Notes: generated by a model from the letters alone, not told the origin. Positions 39,484 to 49,299 are shown, counted from the stretch's first letter. The stretch: 64,000 nucleotides of DNA from Burkholderiaceae bacterium (GCA_023954045.1 JAMLIR010000008.1:62001-126000), one strand, 5' to 3'. Translations and numbers: made by a program.

Positions 39484-42318
39484 GTGACCGGACCTCCCGA
39501 CGCCCCGGCGCGCCTCATTTCGGTGCTGCGCCAGCTGCTGGCCGAGTTGCGCGGGCGCGCGCCAGCCGGGATCGCGCTCGACGACGACCTCGAGCGCGGA
39601 CTGGGCATCGACAGCCTCGCGCGAACCGAGCTGATGCTTCGGCTCGAGCGCGAGTTCGGCGTTCACCTGGACGAGGTGGCCGTCCACGAGGCCGCCACGC
39701 CGCGCGACCTGCTGCGTGCGCTCGCGAGCTCGGCTCCTCCCGGTGCGATCGACGCCGGGGTGCGCGCCCCCGTCGCCCGGAAACGGGCAGGCCGGCACAC
39801 CGAGCCGCGCGACGCGGCGACGTTGATCGACGTGCTCGAGGCGCGCGTGCGCGACGATCCGGAGCACGTCCACCTGACGCTGCTCGACGATCCGGCGCCT
39901 GCGACGACGCTGACCACCCGGGCGCTCTTCGAGCGGGCCGCCAGCATGGCAGCCGGGTTGCAGGCGGAAGGACTCGCGCCGGGGGAGTCCGTCGCGCTGA
40001 TGCTGCCGACCAGCCTGGCGTTCTTCGAGACCTTCGTCGCGATCATGCTGGCCGGCGCCGTGCCCGTGCCGATCTATCCGCCGTTTCGGGCTTCGCAGAT
40101 CGAGGACCACCTGCGCCGCCAGGCACGCATTCTCGACAACGCGCACGCCGTGGTGCTCGTCACCGATGCGCGGACACAGCGATTGGCCAGGCTGCTGCGC
40201 GGCCCCGTGCCGTCGCTGCGCTCGATCGCGACGGTCGAGCAGCTGGCGGCCGGCCACGGCAGCACCGACATCGTGCGCGCCGCGTCGCACGATACGGCGC
40301 TGCTGCAGTACACCTCAGGCAGCACCGGACAGCCCAAGGGGGTCGTGCTCAGCCACGCCAACCTGCTGGCCAACATCCGGGCGATGGGCGCGGCCGTCGA
40401 GGCGGGCCCGGACGACGTCTTCGTCAGCTGGCTGCCGCTCTACCACGACATGGGCCTGATCGGCGCCTGGATGGGCAGCCTCTACCACGGCCTGCCGCTC
40501 GTGCTGATGCCGCCGCAGGCGTTCCTCGCACGGCCCTCGCGCTGGCTGTGGGCAGTGCATCGCCACCGCGCGACCCTGTCGGCCGCGCCGAACTTCGCGT
40601 ACGAGATGCTGGCGACGCGAGTCCCCGACGTCGAGCTCGAGGGCCTGGACCTGAGCAGCTGGCGCGTCGCCTTCAATGGCGCCGAGCCGGTGGCCGCGGC
40701 GACGCTCGAGCGGTTCGCGGCGCGCTTCGCGGCACACGGCTTCGATCCGCGCGCGATGACCCCGGTCTACGGGCTCGCCGAGAGCGGGGTCGGGCTCGCG
40801 TTTCCGCCGCTGCGGCGCGGGCCGCGAATCGACTGCATCTCCCGGGATTCGCTGCAGGGCGGCGGCAGCGCACGGCAGATACCCTGCGGGGACGAGGGCT
40901 CGATGCGCGTGGTCTCGTGCGGCCTGCCGCTCGCGGGCCACGAGATCCGGGTGGTCGACGCGCGCGGCGGCGAGCTGCCCGAGCGGGCCGAGGGGCGCAT
41001 CGAGTTTCGCGGGCCCTCGGCCACCTCGGGTTACTTCCGCAATCCGCAGGCGAGCCGCGCACTGTTCGATGGCGACTGGCTCGACACCGGCGACGTCGGA
41101 TACGTGGCGGAGGGCGAGCTGTATCCGACCAGCCGCGTCAAGGACCTGATCATCCGCGGCGGACACAACATCCATCCCTACGACCTCGAGGATGCGGTCG
41201 GCAAGCTCGCCGGCGTGCGCAAGGGCTGCGTCGCGGTGTTCGGCGCCAGCGATCCGGCCGACGCAACCGAGCGCATCGTCGTGCTGGCCGAGACCCGCGA
41301 CGGCGCGCTCGAGCACGAGCCGCGACTGCGCGAGCGGATCCGCGAGCTCTCGATCGAGCTGCTCGGGGTCCCCGCCGACGACGTCGTGCTGGCGGGCGCG
41401 CACGTGGTGCCGAAGACCTCGAGCGGCAAGATCCGCCGTGCCGCGTGCCGCGAGCTCTACGAGCGTGGCGTGCTGCGCGAGGCCCGCCGCGGCTTGCCGG
41501 CATGGGTCCAGTTGGGTCGGCTGCAGATGTCTGCCCTGGCGGGCAGGGCGCGAAACCTCGCCGGACGCTGCACGGCGGGACTCGACGCGGCTGCGCTCTG
41601 GACGCTGTTTTGCCTGCTCGCCCTGGCCGGCGCGGTGGCGCTCGCGTGCCTGCCCACTCTCCGATGGCGCAGGCGGGCGGTCCGTGCGCTGGCGCGCGCG
41701 ATGCGGGGCGCATCGATTCTGCCGCTACAGGTCGAGGGCGCCGCGCATCTGGCCGGCGGCGGCCCGAGGGTCTTCGTCGCGAACCACGCCAGCTACGCCG
41801 ACTGGCTGCTGCTGATCGCGACCCTGCCCGCGGACGTCGCGTTCGTCGCCAAGCGCGAACTGGGCCAGCGGCGCGCGCTCGCCTGGCTGCTGGGGCGCGT
41901 GGGAACCCGTTTCGTCGAGCGTGGCGAGTCGCGCCAGGCCGCCGATGACACTCGCCGGCTGGTCCAGGCGGTACGCGCCGGCGAGTCGCTGGTGTTCTTC
42001 CCGGAAGGCACGCTGAGCCGCGCGCCGGGCCTGCAGCCGTTCCACCTGGGCGCATTCGTGGTCAGTGCCCGGAGCGGCGCGCCGCTCGTTCCGGTGACCC
42101 TGCGCGGCACCCGCTCGCTGCTGCGCGACGGCTCCTGGTGGCCGCGCCGCCACCCGCTCGCGGTGCGGATCGACGCGCCGCTTCGACCGCAAGGCAGCGG
42201 CTGGTCCGACGCGCTGGCGCTGCGCGACGCCGCGCGCCGAAGGATCGCGTCGGCGTGCGCCGAGCCCGACATCGGCGAGGCGCCGCCGGGCGCGGTCGAG
42301 GGCATGGGCGGGGGCTGA
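39484..42318 (+). CDS. ACP - acyl-AMP ligase - lysophospholipid acyltransferase fusion
   Basis: 944 residues with three modules. Residues 10-85: an acyl carrier domain whose Ser in GIDSLAR (about 43) should take phosphopantetheine. Residues 105-660: an AMP-binding ligase (TSGSTGQPKGVVLSH, VYGLAESGVG, DTGDVGY, KTSSGKIRR). Residues 690-905: a membrane segment followed by a PlsC-like acyltransferase (NHASYADW with the HX4D motif, FPEGTLSR). Together it should activate a fatty acid, load it on its own carrier and pass it to a lysolipid. It starts at GTG 39484. Confidence 0.9.
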   Translation: MTGPPDAPARLISVLRQLLAELRGRAPAGIALDDDLERGLGIDSLARTELMLRLEREFGVHLDEVAVHEAATPRDLLRALASSAPPGAIDAGVRAPVARKRAGRHTEPRDAATLIDVLEARVRDDPEHVHLTLLDDPAPATTLTTRALFERAASMAAGLQAEGLAPGESVALMLPTSLAFFETFVAIMLAGAVPVPIYPPFRASQIEDHLRRQARILDNAHAVVLVTDARTQRLARLLRGPVPSLRSIATVEQLAAGHGSTDIVRAASHDTALLQYTSGSTGQPKGVVLSHANLLANIRAMGAAVEAGPDDVFVSWLPLYHDMGLIGAWMGSLYHGLPLVLMPPQAFLARPSRWLWAVHRHRATLSAAPNFAYEMLATRVPDVELEGLDLSSWRVAFNGAEPVAAATLERFAARFAAHGFDPRAMTPVYGLAESGVGLAFPPLRRGPRIDCISRDSLQGGGSARQIPCGDEGSMRVVSCGLPLAGHEIRVVDARGGELPERAEGRIEFRGPSATSGYFRNPQASRALFDGDWLDTGDVGYVAEGELYPTSRVKDLIIRGGHNIHPYDLEDAVGKLAGVRKGCVAVFGASDPADATERIVVLAETRDGALEHEPRLRERIRELSIELLGVPADDVVLAGAHVVPKTSSGKIRRAACRELYERGVLREARRGLPAWVQLGRLQMSALAGRARNLAGRCTAGLDAAALWTLFCLLALAGAVALACLPTLRWRRRAVRALARAMRGASILPLQVEGAAHLAGGGPRVFVANHASYADWLLLIATLPADVAFVAKRELGQRRALAWLLGRVGTRFVERGESRQAADDTRRLVQAVRAGESLVFFPEGTLSRAPGLQPFHLGAFVVSARSGAPLVPVTLRGTRSLLRDGSWWPRRHPLAVRIDAPLRPQGSGWSDALALRDAARRRIASACAEPDIGEAPPGAVEGMGGG

Positions 42319-42335
42319 GCGTGCACAATGCGGGG

Positions 42336-43379
42336 ATGGACTCGACGGTCACGAGCGCGGACAGCGGACGCGGCGGGCGGCGCTTCGACGTCTGCAACGG
42401 CGACGCCGACGGCCTTTGCGCGGTGGTGCAGTGGCGGTTGCACGAGCCGGCCGACGCGGTGCTGGTCACCGGGCTGAAGCGCGAGATCGGGCTGCTCGAG
42501 CGGGTGCCGGCCGGGGCGGGCGACGAAGTGCTGGTCTGCGACCTGTCGATGGAGCGCAACCGGCCGGCGCTGCTCGCGCTGCTCGCGCGCGGGGCGCGGG
42601 TGCGCTACTTCGACCACCACGCGGTGCGCGAGGTGCCGGACCATCCGGCGCTGGAGGCGCACATCGACCTGGGCAGCGGCGTCTGCACCAGCGTCCTGGT
42701 GGACCGGCACCTCGGCGGCCGCTTCAGGGCCTGGGCGGTGGTCGGTGCGTTCGGCGACAACCTGGGCGGCCTCGCCAGGCGGCTGGCAGGGCAGATCGGG
42801 CTGGACCGCGAGCAATGCGACCTGCTGCGCATGCTCGGCGAGGCGATCAACTACAACGCGTACGGCGACGACGAGAGCGACGTGCGGATCCCTCCGGCGC
42901 AGCTGTACCCGCAGCTCGCGCGCTATCGCGACCCGCTCGAGTTCGTCCGGCGCGAGCCGATCGCGCGCGAGATCGACGCGCTGCGGCGCGCGGACCTGGC
43001 GCAGGCGCGGCGCGAGGCGCCGTGGTGGGAGGGCGAGGCCGGCGCCGTCTACCTGCTCGCCGATGCACCGTGGAGCCGGCGCGTGATCGGCAGCCTCGCC
43101 AACGAGCTCGCGGTGGCGCAGCCGCGTCGCGCCCACGCGGTGGCGAAGCGCGACCGGCGCGGTGCGCTGGTCGTCAGCGTGCGCGCGCCGCTCGAGGCGC
43201 CGGCCGGTGCCGACGCGCTGTGCCGGCGCTTCGGCGGCGCGGGGCGCGCGTCGGCAGCCGGCATCGACGGCCTGCCCGAGAACCGGCTCGACGAGTTCGT
43301 CGACGCGTTCGCGTCGATGCGCTGGGACGCGCGGCCGCAGGCCGGCGCGGGCGGATCGACCGGAGGGAGTGACCGATGA
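42336..43379 (+). CDS. DHH-family phosphoesterase
   Basis: 347 residues with the DHH motifs: CNGDADGLCA (motif 1), CDLSMERN (motif 2), RYFDHHAV (motif 3) and AINYNAYGDD; the C-terminal region has the GGAGRASAAGIDGL typical of DHHA1. DHH enzymes split phosphodiesters in short nucleotides or nucleotide messengers. The gene follows the fusion by 17 nt and overlaps the PRPP synthetase-like gene by ATGA. A GTG 15 nt upstream (42321) is an alternative start. Confidence 0.85.
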   Translation: MDSTVTSADSGRGGRRFDVCNGDADGLCAVVQWRLHEPADAVLVTGLKREIGLLERVPAGAGDEVLVCDLSMERNRPALLALLARGARVRYFDHHAVREVPDHPALEAHIDLGSGVCTSVLVDRHLGGRFRAWAVVGAFGDNLGGLARRLAGQIGLDREQCDLLRMLGEAINYNAYGDDESDVRIPPAQLYPQLARYRDPLEFVRREPIAREIDALRRADLAQARREAPWWEGEAGAVYLLADAPWSRRVIGSLANELAVAQPRRAHAVAKRDRRGALVVSVRAPLEAPAGADALCRRFGGAGRASAAGIDGLPENRLDEFVDAFASMRWDARPQAGAGGSTGGSDR

Positions 43380-44338
43380 TGCTGTTTTCGCTCGAACCCG
43401 GCAGCGCGTTCGCCCAGGCGCTCGCGGCCGAGCTTGGCGTGGACTTCGCCGCGCACGAGGAGCGCCGGTTTCCGGACGGCGAGTGCAAGCTGCGGCCGCT
43501 GGTCGACGTTCGCGGCGCCGACGCCTGGGTGGTGCTCGGCCTGCACGGCGGGCCGATCGACAGCCCGCACGACAAGCTCTGGCGGCTGCTCGCCTTCGTC
43601 GCGGCGCTTCGCGACCACGGCGCGCGGCGGGTCGGCGCGGTCGTGCCCTATCTCGCCTACGCGCGCAAGGACCGGCGCACCAAGCCGCACGACCCGGTCG
43701 GGTTGCGCTACGTCGCGCAGCTGTTCGAGGCCGTCGGCACCGACGCGATCGTCGTTCTCGAGGCGCACAACGTGGCCGCGTTCCAGAACGCGTTCAGGAT
43801 TCCGGCGACGAGCCTCGATGCCCATCGCGTGTTCGGGCCGCTGGCTCGCGGGCTCGCGGGCGGCGGCGCGCTGGCAGTCGCCTCGCCCGACCCGGGCGGC
43901 GTCAAGCGCGCGCAGCTCTGGCGCGAGTCGCTGGAGGAGCAGCTCGCCGCGCCGGTCGGCTTCGCGATGGTCGACAAGCGCCGCAGCGCCGGCGTGATGT
44001 CGTCGCTCGGGCTGGTCGCCGGCGACGTCGCCGGCGCGACGGTGCTGCTGCTCGACGACCTGATCGCGAGCGGGGAGACGATGCGGCAGGCGGCGGTCGC
44101 GCTGCGCGGCGCGGGCGCGGCCTCGGTGGTCGCCTGCGCGGCCCACGGCCTGTTCATCGAGCCCGCGGCGCAGGTGCTGGCCGACGACGCGATCGACCGG
44201 CTGGTCGTCACGGACAGCGTGCCGCCGTTTCGCATGCCGGCGCGGGCGGCCGCCACCGCGAAGCTGCAGCTGCTCTCCTGCGCGTCGCTCTTCGCCGAAG
44301 AGATCCGCCGCCAGGGCGCGGGGACGATCGTAGTGTGA
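43376..44338 (+). CDS. Ribose-phosphate pyrophosphokinase-like protein
   Basis: 320 residues homologous to PRPP synthetases: FPDGECKLRP, the flexible loop YLAYARKDRRTKPHDPVGLR that binds ATP, and a PRPP loop LLLDDLIASGET in the place of the usual VDDMIDTxGT. The aspartate of the usual DAHN is replaced by Glu (VVLEAHN). These departures place it in a divergent branch of the family, so it may use another sugar phosphate or make PRPP at low activity. In the window it could supply PRPP for the nicotinate phosphoribosyltransferase at 45.5 kb. It converges on the APH-like gene. Confidence 0.85.
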   Translation: MMLFSLEPGSAFAQALAAELGVDFAAHEERRFPDGECKLRPLVDVRGADAWVVLGLHGGPIDSPHDKLWRLLAFVAALRDHGARRVGAVVPYLAYARKDRRTKPHDPVGLRYVAQLFEAVGTDAIVVLEAHNVAAFQNAFRIPATSLDAHRVFGPLARGLAGGGALAVASPDPGGVKRAQLWRESLEEQLAAPVGFAMVDKRRSAGVMSSLGLVAGDVAGATVLLLDDLIASGETMRQAAVALRGAGAASVVACAAHGLFIEPAAQVLADDAIDRLVVTDSVPPFRMPARAAATAKLQLLSCASLFAEEIRRQGAGTIVV

Positions 44339-44345
44339 ACACGCC

Positions 44346-45440
44346 CTAGTGCCGCGGGGGCCGGCCGCCGGGCCGGCGCGGATCCTGTTCGTCGCAGCGA
44401 TCGAGCGCGTCGAGCGCGAGCGCCGCCTGTGCGAGGTAACGCTTGCCGAGGGGAATCCAGCGCTCCGGCGTGCGCGGCTGCGCGTCGAGCAGGTGGGCGA
44501 CCGCGAGGCGGGCGCGCAGCGCCGCCCGGTTGGCCGTGTACAGCTGCACCAGCGAGTCGGGCGGGCGCTCGCCGAGGGCGGCCGCGACGCCGTCGATCAG
44601 GCGCCCGGCGACCCAGGGCGCGCCGGCCATCGCACACTCGAGCCCGAGGAAGGCGAGCTCGTCGAAGGGATCGACCTGCCGCAGCTCGGCGCTGAATTCG
44701 AGGCAGTCGATGACGACCGGGGGACGGTTCAGGCAGACGTGCTCGGGCCGCAGGTCGCCGTGGCCGTCGACGACCCTGGCGCTCGCGACGCGCTCGCGCA
44801 GCGCCGCGGCGCGCGCCGCGTTGGCCGCGTCGAGGCGATCGAGCGTGGCGAGCGCGGCGAGCGCGGCGAAGCGCGGCTGCAGCAGCAGGTCGCGGTTGAT
44901 CGCCTGCTCGCGGCGAAAGCGGGCGACGTAGGCGTCGGGCGCCATCGTGCTGCGTTCGGCGCCGCGATAGAAGGCGGCGAGCAGCGCGACGACCGCGTCG
45001 ACGTCCTCGGCCCGCAGTGCGCCGGCCGCGATCACGCGGTCGAGCATCCGGTGCGCGGGCAGGCGCCGCATCAGCACCAGCCAGTCGACGGTGGCGCCCG
45101 GCGCCGGCAGCCGGTCCTCGGGCAGCAGCGCGAAGCGCTCGCCGTCCCACTGCAGCGCGAGCAGGCCCAGATACACCTGCGGTGCGAGGCGCCGGTTCAG
45201 CCGGACCTCTTCGCGGCAGTTGCGCTCGCGAAGTTGCGGCGTCGAGAAGTCGAGGAACGGGTAGCGGACCGGCTTCTTCATCTTCAGCACGCGATCGCCG
45301 GCGACGATGACCCACGACATGTGCGTCTCGATCAGCTGCGCCGCGGCCGGGTCGGCCCCGTGCGCGGCGCGCGACATCAGGAAGCCGAGCCGCGCCTCGG
45401 TGCCCGGATCGGCGTCGCGTCCTGTCGTCGTCTCGCCCAT
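44346..45440 (-). CDS. APH-like kinase (single-domain paralog)
   Basis: 364 residues of the aminoglycoside-phosphotransferase-like superfamily: LKMKKPVRYPFLDF, catalytic HGDLRPEHVC and IDCLEFSAELRQVDPFDELAF. The N-terminal 60 residues align with the APH-AAA fusion at 34.7 kb (shared [32 protein letters not shown]), so the two are paralogs, but this copy lacks the P-loop domain. Last gene of the acs-pdh-acp-NAPRT operon. The substrate is unknown; drug resistance is not implied by the family name. Confidence 0.82.
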   Translation of the reverse strand: MGETTTGRDADPGTEARLGFLMSRAAHGADPAAAQLIETHMSWVIVAGDRVLKMKKPVRYPFLDFSTPQLRERNCREEVRLNRRLAPQVYLGLLALQWDGERFALLPEDRLPAPGATVDWLVLMRRLPAHRMLDRVIAAGALRAEDVDAVVALLAAFYRGAERSTMAPDAYVARFRREQAINRDLLLQPRFAALAALATLDRLDAANAARAAALRERVASARVVDGHGDLRPEHVCLNRPPVVIDCLEFSAELRQVDPFDELAFLGLECAMAGAPWVAGRLIDGVAAALGERPPDSLVQLYTANRAALRARLAVAHLLDAQPRTPERWIPLGKRYLAQAALALDALDRCDEQDPRRPGGRPPRH

Positions 45441-45452
45441 CGCGGATCGGCC

Positions 45453-46781
45453 TCAGCGCGTGGCGGCGTCGACCTCGCGCGCGAGCGCGCGAAGCGCTTC
45501 CGAAATCTCGACCGGGTAGGGCGCGGCGGCGGGCTCGAGCCCGCGCAGCGCGTCGGGCAGTCGCGCGAGCTGCGCGGCGCAGTGCGCGCGCGATTCGCCG
45601 AGCTTCGGCAGGCCCGGCAGCCGCCGCCCCGCGCGCATGACGGGCTGCAGCAGCGGGTCGCCGTCGCACGCCTCGTCGGCCCGGCCGACGTGGTCGCCAG
45701 CCATGCGACCGCGCGCGTCGTGGCGCCGCCAGACCTGCTTGACCCCGGGCCAGGTGGCCTTGCCTTCGGAGCGCTTGCGCCGCGCGATTCCGGCGTAGGA
45801 CTGCAGCTTGTAGACGGCGTCGAGCGTCGGGGCATCGCTCGACGTGTCCAGCGCGGTGCCGACGCCGAAGCCGTCGATCGGCGCGCCGTCGGCGAGCAGC
45901 CCGGCGATCCGGTGCTCGTCGAGATTGCCGCTGGCGAAGACGATCACGTCCTTCAAACCGGCGGCGTCGAGCATGGCCCGCACCGCTTTCGAGTGCGCAG
46001 CCAGGTCGCCGCTGTCCAGCCGCACGCCCCCGACCAGGATGCCGTCGGCGGCGAGCACCGGATACAGGTCGATCACCTTGGCGACCGCCGCCTCGGTGTC
46101 GTAGGTGTCGACCAGCATCACCGGCCGCCTCGGTCGTGCGCGCGCGAAGGCCTCGAACGCCGCGCGCTCGTCGGCGTGGGCCTGGACGAACGAGTGCGCC
46201 ATCGTGCCGAACACCGGGATCCCGTAGCGCAGCCCCGCTTCGGCGGTCGCCGTCCCGTCGAAGCCGGCCAGCCACGCGGCGCGCGCCGCGAACAGCGCAG
46301 CCTCGGCGCCGTGCGCGCGACGCATCCCGAAGTCCACCAGCTGGCGCCCGGCGCCGGCGAGGACGATGCGCGCGGCCTTCGACGCGATCAGCGTCTGCAG
46401 GTGGACGATGTTCAGCAGCCGGCTCTCCACCAGCTGCGCCTGGGGCAGCGGCGCGCTGACCCGCAGGATCGGCTCGTCGGGAAAGAACACGCCGCCTTCG
46501 GGGACGGCGTCGACGTCGCCGGTGAAGCGCAAGCCGCGCAGCTCGTCGAGCAGGCGGGCGGAGAACCCGCCCTGGTCCTCCAGCCAGTCGATCTCGCCCT
46601 CGGTGAACGCCAGCGACTCCAGGAAATCGAGCGCCTGCTCGAGCCCGGCGGCGACCATGAAGTTGCGCTGGGCAGGCAGCTTGCGGACGAACAGCTCGAA
46701 GACCGCAGGCTCCTGCATCCCTCGTTCGAGGTAGGCCTGCATCATCGTCAGCTGGTACAGATCGGTGAGGAGGGCGCTCAT
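45453..46781 (-). CDS. Nicotinate phosphoribosyltransferase
   Basis: 442 residues of the PncB type, which makes nicotinate mononucleotide in the NAD salvage route from nicotinate and PRPP with ATP. Family residues: LLTDLYQLTMMQAYL at the start, the RNF segment, FGMRRAHGAEAA and VMLVDTYDTEAAVAKV, GVRLDSGDLA. It follows the ACP gene by 5 nt. It may be fed by the PRPP synthetase-like enzyme at 43.4 kb, and the window's other NAD-linked gene is the sirtuin. Confidence 0.93.
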   Translation of the reverse strand: MSALLTDLYQLTMMQAYLERGMQEPAVFELFVRKLPAQRNFMVAAGLEQALDFLESLAFTEGEIDWLEDQGGFSARLLDELRGLRFTGDVDAVPEGGVFFPDEPILRVSAPLPQAQLVESRLLNIVHLQTLIASKAARIVLAGAGRQLVDFGMRRAHGAEAALFAARAAWLAGFDGTATAEAGLRYGIPVFGTMAHSFVQAHADERAAFEAFARARPRRPVMLVDTYDTEAAVAKVIDLYPVLAADGILVGGVRLDSGDLAAHSKAVRAMLDAAGLKDVIVFASGNLDEHRIAGLLADGAPIDGFGVGTALDTSSDAPTLDAVYKLQSYAGIARRKRSEGKATWPGVKQVWRRHDARGRMAGDHVGRADEACDGDPLLQPVMRAGRRLPGLPKLGESRAHCAAQLARLPDALRGLEPAAAPYPVEISEALRALAREVDAATR

Positions 46782-46786
46782 CTCCG

Positions 46787-47044
46787 TCAGTGCGCGTCGA
46801 GGCGCGCGGCCAGGTAGCCCAGCAGCGCCTCCAGCGTTCCCACCTTGCCGTAGTCGGCCTCGGGGATCTCGACGCCGAGCCGCGCGTGCAGCTCGATCAG
46901 CACGTTCAGGAAGTCGAACGAGTCGATGTCGAGCTCCTCGCGAAACGGCCGGCGCGGATCGAGCGCGGCGAAGTCGGCCTCGGGGGCGATCGCCTGCACG
47001 CTTTCGATCACGGCCTGCCGGATTCCGGCCAGCGTTGCGCTCAT
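46787..47044 (-). CDS. Acyl carrier protein-like
   Basis: 85 residues with the four-helix carrier fold and ELDIDSFDFLNVLIEL, where Ser46 should carry 4'-phosphopantetheine. It overlaps the upstream E2 gene by ATGA. A carrier protein inside a pyruvate dehydrogenase operon is unusual. Its likely partner is the acyl-AMP ligase fusion in the neighbouring unit, or an unknown ligase; it differs from a typical housekeeping AcpP, which has DSLD rather than DSFD. Confidence 0.88.
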   Translation of the reverse strand: MSATLAGIRQAVIESVQAIAPEADFAALDPRRPFREELDIDSFDFLNVLIELHARLGVEIPEADYGKVGTLEALLGYLAARLDAH

Positions 47045-48316
47045 GAGGCCTCCGGGTCTTCGAATCGTGCCCGCAGCGCGGCGAGGAAGCGCGCGCCGGT
47101 GAGTCCGTCGGTGACGCGGTGGTCGCCCGACAGCGTGGCGTTCATCGTCCGCGAGGCGACGATCGCGCCGTCGCGCACCGCGGGCCGCGCGGCCACGCGG
47201 CCCAGGCCGACCAGCGCGACCTGCGGCGGGTAGATCACGCCGAAGACGGTCTCGACGCCCAGGTCGCCCAGGTTGGTGACCGTGATCGTCGAGTCGGCGA
47301 GGTCGGAACTGCGCAGCCGGCCGCTGCGGGCGCGCGCGAGCACGTCGCGCAGCGCCGCCATCAACTCGGGCAGCGCGAGCCGGTCGGCATCGTGGACCGC
47401 CGGAACCACGATGCCGCCGCCTCTCAGCGAGGTGACGACGCCGACGTGAATCGACTCGGAGCGCCGGAAGCGCCCGTCGACGAACTGGCCGTTGAGGTCG
47501 GGGACCTCGCGCAGCGCGAGGGCCACGGCGCGCAGCGCGAAAGCCGCGAACAGCACGCGCCCGGCCAGCGGCCGCGCCTCGTTGAAGCGCTCGAGCCACT
47601 GCAGCGCCCGCTCGACGTCGATCTCGCTGCCGAGGTAGTAGTGCGGGATCTCGCGCTTGGAGCGCGTCATCGCGGCGGCGATCGCGGCGCGCATCGCCGC
47701 TTCGGGGCTCGGTGCGGGGCCCGGCGCAGCGGGCGGCGCCTGGGCGGCGGCGGGTTGCGGCGCGGCGGGCGTCTGCGGCGCGGCCGCCGCCGCGGCGCGC
47801 TCGACGTCGGCGACGTTGATCGGCGCGCCCCGGCGGCGGCCGCCAGCGCGTCCAGGTCGACCCCCAGCTCGGCGGCGCGCCTGCGCGCGGCGGGCGACGC
47901 GCGCGGCGGCAGCGCGAACCGCGCGCCGGCCCGCGGGGCGGGTGCCGCTGCGCCGGCCGGCGCGGGCGCGGCGCGGCTCCGGTCGCCGCGGGGGCTGGTA
48001 CCGGCGCCGGCCCGGCTCCGGCGGGCGCAGGCGGTGCGCCGGCCGCTTCGCTCGCCGCGGCGAGCGCCTTCCATTCTTCGCCCTCGGCGGCGACGATCGC
48101 CATCGTCCGGCCGACCGGGATCCGCTGGCCGGGTGCGGCGAGCAGCCGTGCCACGGTTCCCGTGTCCCAGATCTCGACCTCGATCGCGCCCTTCTGCGTC
48201 TCGACGACGCAGGCGACCTGCCCGCGCTCGACGCGCTCGCCGGGGGCGACGCGCCACTCGACGAACACGCCGTCCTCCATGTCGGCGCCCAGCGAGGGCA
48301 TGCGGAACTCGATCAT
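47041..48316 (-). pseudogene. Dihydrolipoamide acyltransferase (PDH E2), split over three frames
   Basis: The E2 parts are all present but not in one frame. Lipoyl domain from ATG 48316 ([17 protein letters not shown], lipoyl-Lys in ETQKGAIEV); E3-binding domain (SPAARRRAAELGVDLDAL) in a second frame; catalytic domain (ADVERAA, then KREIPHYYLG through LSGDHRVTDG with the catalytic His) in a third. The shifts fall near 47970 and at the C4 run 47828-47831; each looks like one missing base in alanine/proline-rich linkers. Neighbour overlaps are intact. Either the sequence has two base errors or the gene is broken. Confidence 0.8.
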
Positions 48317-49299
48317 CGGCCCACCACCTCGCGCGCGGCGGCGACGATCCTTCCGACCTGCGGCAGCGCCGCGTCCTCGAGGTGCTTCGGATAGGGAATC
48401 GGCACCTCGGCGCTGCAAACGCGCGCCAGCGGCGCGTCCAGGTCGTAGAACGCGTGCTCGACGATCGTCGCCATGATCTCGGCGGCGAGGCTGCACGTCT
48501 TCCAGCCCTCGTCGACGACCAGCGCGCGGCGCGTCTTCGCGACGCTGGCGACGATCGTCTCGACGTCGAGCGGCCGAAGCGTGCGCAGGTCGAGCACCTC
48601 GGCATCGATCCCGTCGCGCGCGAGCGCCTCGGCCGCTTCCAGGCACTTGAACAGCGAGCCGCCGTAGGTGATCAGCGAGAGTTGCGTGCCGGGTCGCCGG
48701 ACCGCCGCGCGGTCGATGTCCACCGCGCCGGCGTCGGCCGCGAGCTCGCCCTCCATCGGCAGCAGCATCGCGTGCTCGAAGACGATCGTCGGGTCGGGAT
48801 CCTGCAGCGCGGTCCACAACATGCCGCGCGCGTCGGCGAGGGTGGCGGGCGCGACCACGCGCAGCCCCGGCACGTGCGCGTACCAGACCTCGAGGCTGTG
48901 CGAGTGCTGCGCCGCCAGCTGCCGGCCGGCGCCGGTCGTCATGCGGATCACCAGCGGCACCTCGATCTGACCGCCCGACATGTGGCGCAGCGTCGCCGCG
49001 TTGTTGACGATCTGGTCGAGCGCGAGCAGGCTGAAGTTGACCGTCATCACCTCGACGATCGGCCGCATCCCGTTGATCGCCGCGCCGATGCCGGCGCCGA
49101 CGAACCCCGACTCGGACAGCGGGGTGTCGCGCACGCGCGCGTCGCCGAACTCCTCGAGCAGGCCCTTGCTGACCGCGTAGGTGCCGCCGTAGCGGCCGAC
49201 GTCCTCGCCCATCAGGAACGCGCGCTCGTCGCGGGCCAGCGCGTCGCGCAGGCCGGCGCGGAGCGCCTCGCGATAGGTGGTGCGGATCGTCGCGCTCAC
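48313..49299 (-). CDS. Pyruvate/2-oxoacid dehydrogenase E1 beta subunit
   Basis: 328 residues of the E1 beta type (transketolase pyrimidine-binding fold): [57 protein letters not shown], and LITYGGSL with a C-terminal LPKHLEDA-like end. The GTG at 49299 overlaps the E1 alpha stop as GTGA. With E1 alpha it forms the thiamine diphosphate-dependent decarboxylase of an alpha2-beta2 PDH. It ends in ATGA overlap with the E2 start. Confidence 0.93.
   Translation of the reverse strand: MSATIRTTYREALRAGLRDALARDERAFLMGEDVGRYGGTYAVSKGLLEEFGDARVRDTPLSESGFVGAGIGAAINGMRPIVEVMTVNFSLLALDQIVNNAATLRHMSGGQIEVPLVIRMTTGAGRQLAAQHSHSLEVWYAHVPGLRVVAPATLADARGMLWTALQDPDPTIVFEHAMLLPMEGELAADAGAVDIDRAAVRRPGTQLSLITYGGSLFKCLEAAEALARDGIDAEVLDLRTLRPLDVETIVASVAKTRRALVVDEGWKTCSLAAEIMATIVEHAFYDLDAPLARVCSAEVPIPYPKHLEDAALPQVGRIVAAAREVVGR

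Noticed and set aside
44346-45440. Antibiotic resistance gene (aminoglycoside phosphotransferase)
   Set aside because: Only the broad kinase fold is shared; context and divergence point to a metabolic kinase.
47041-48316. Programmed frameshifting as the reason for the E2 split
   Set aside because: No slippery heptamer plus structure is seen, and two shifts of the same sense in linkers would be needed; base errors or decay are simpler.
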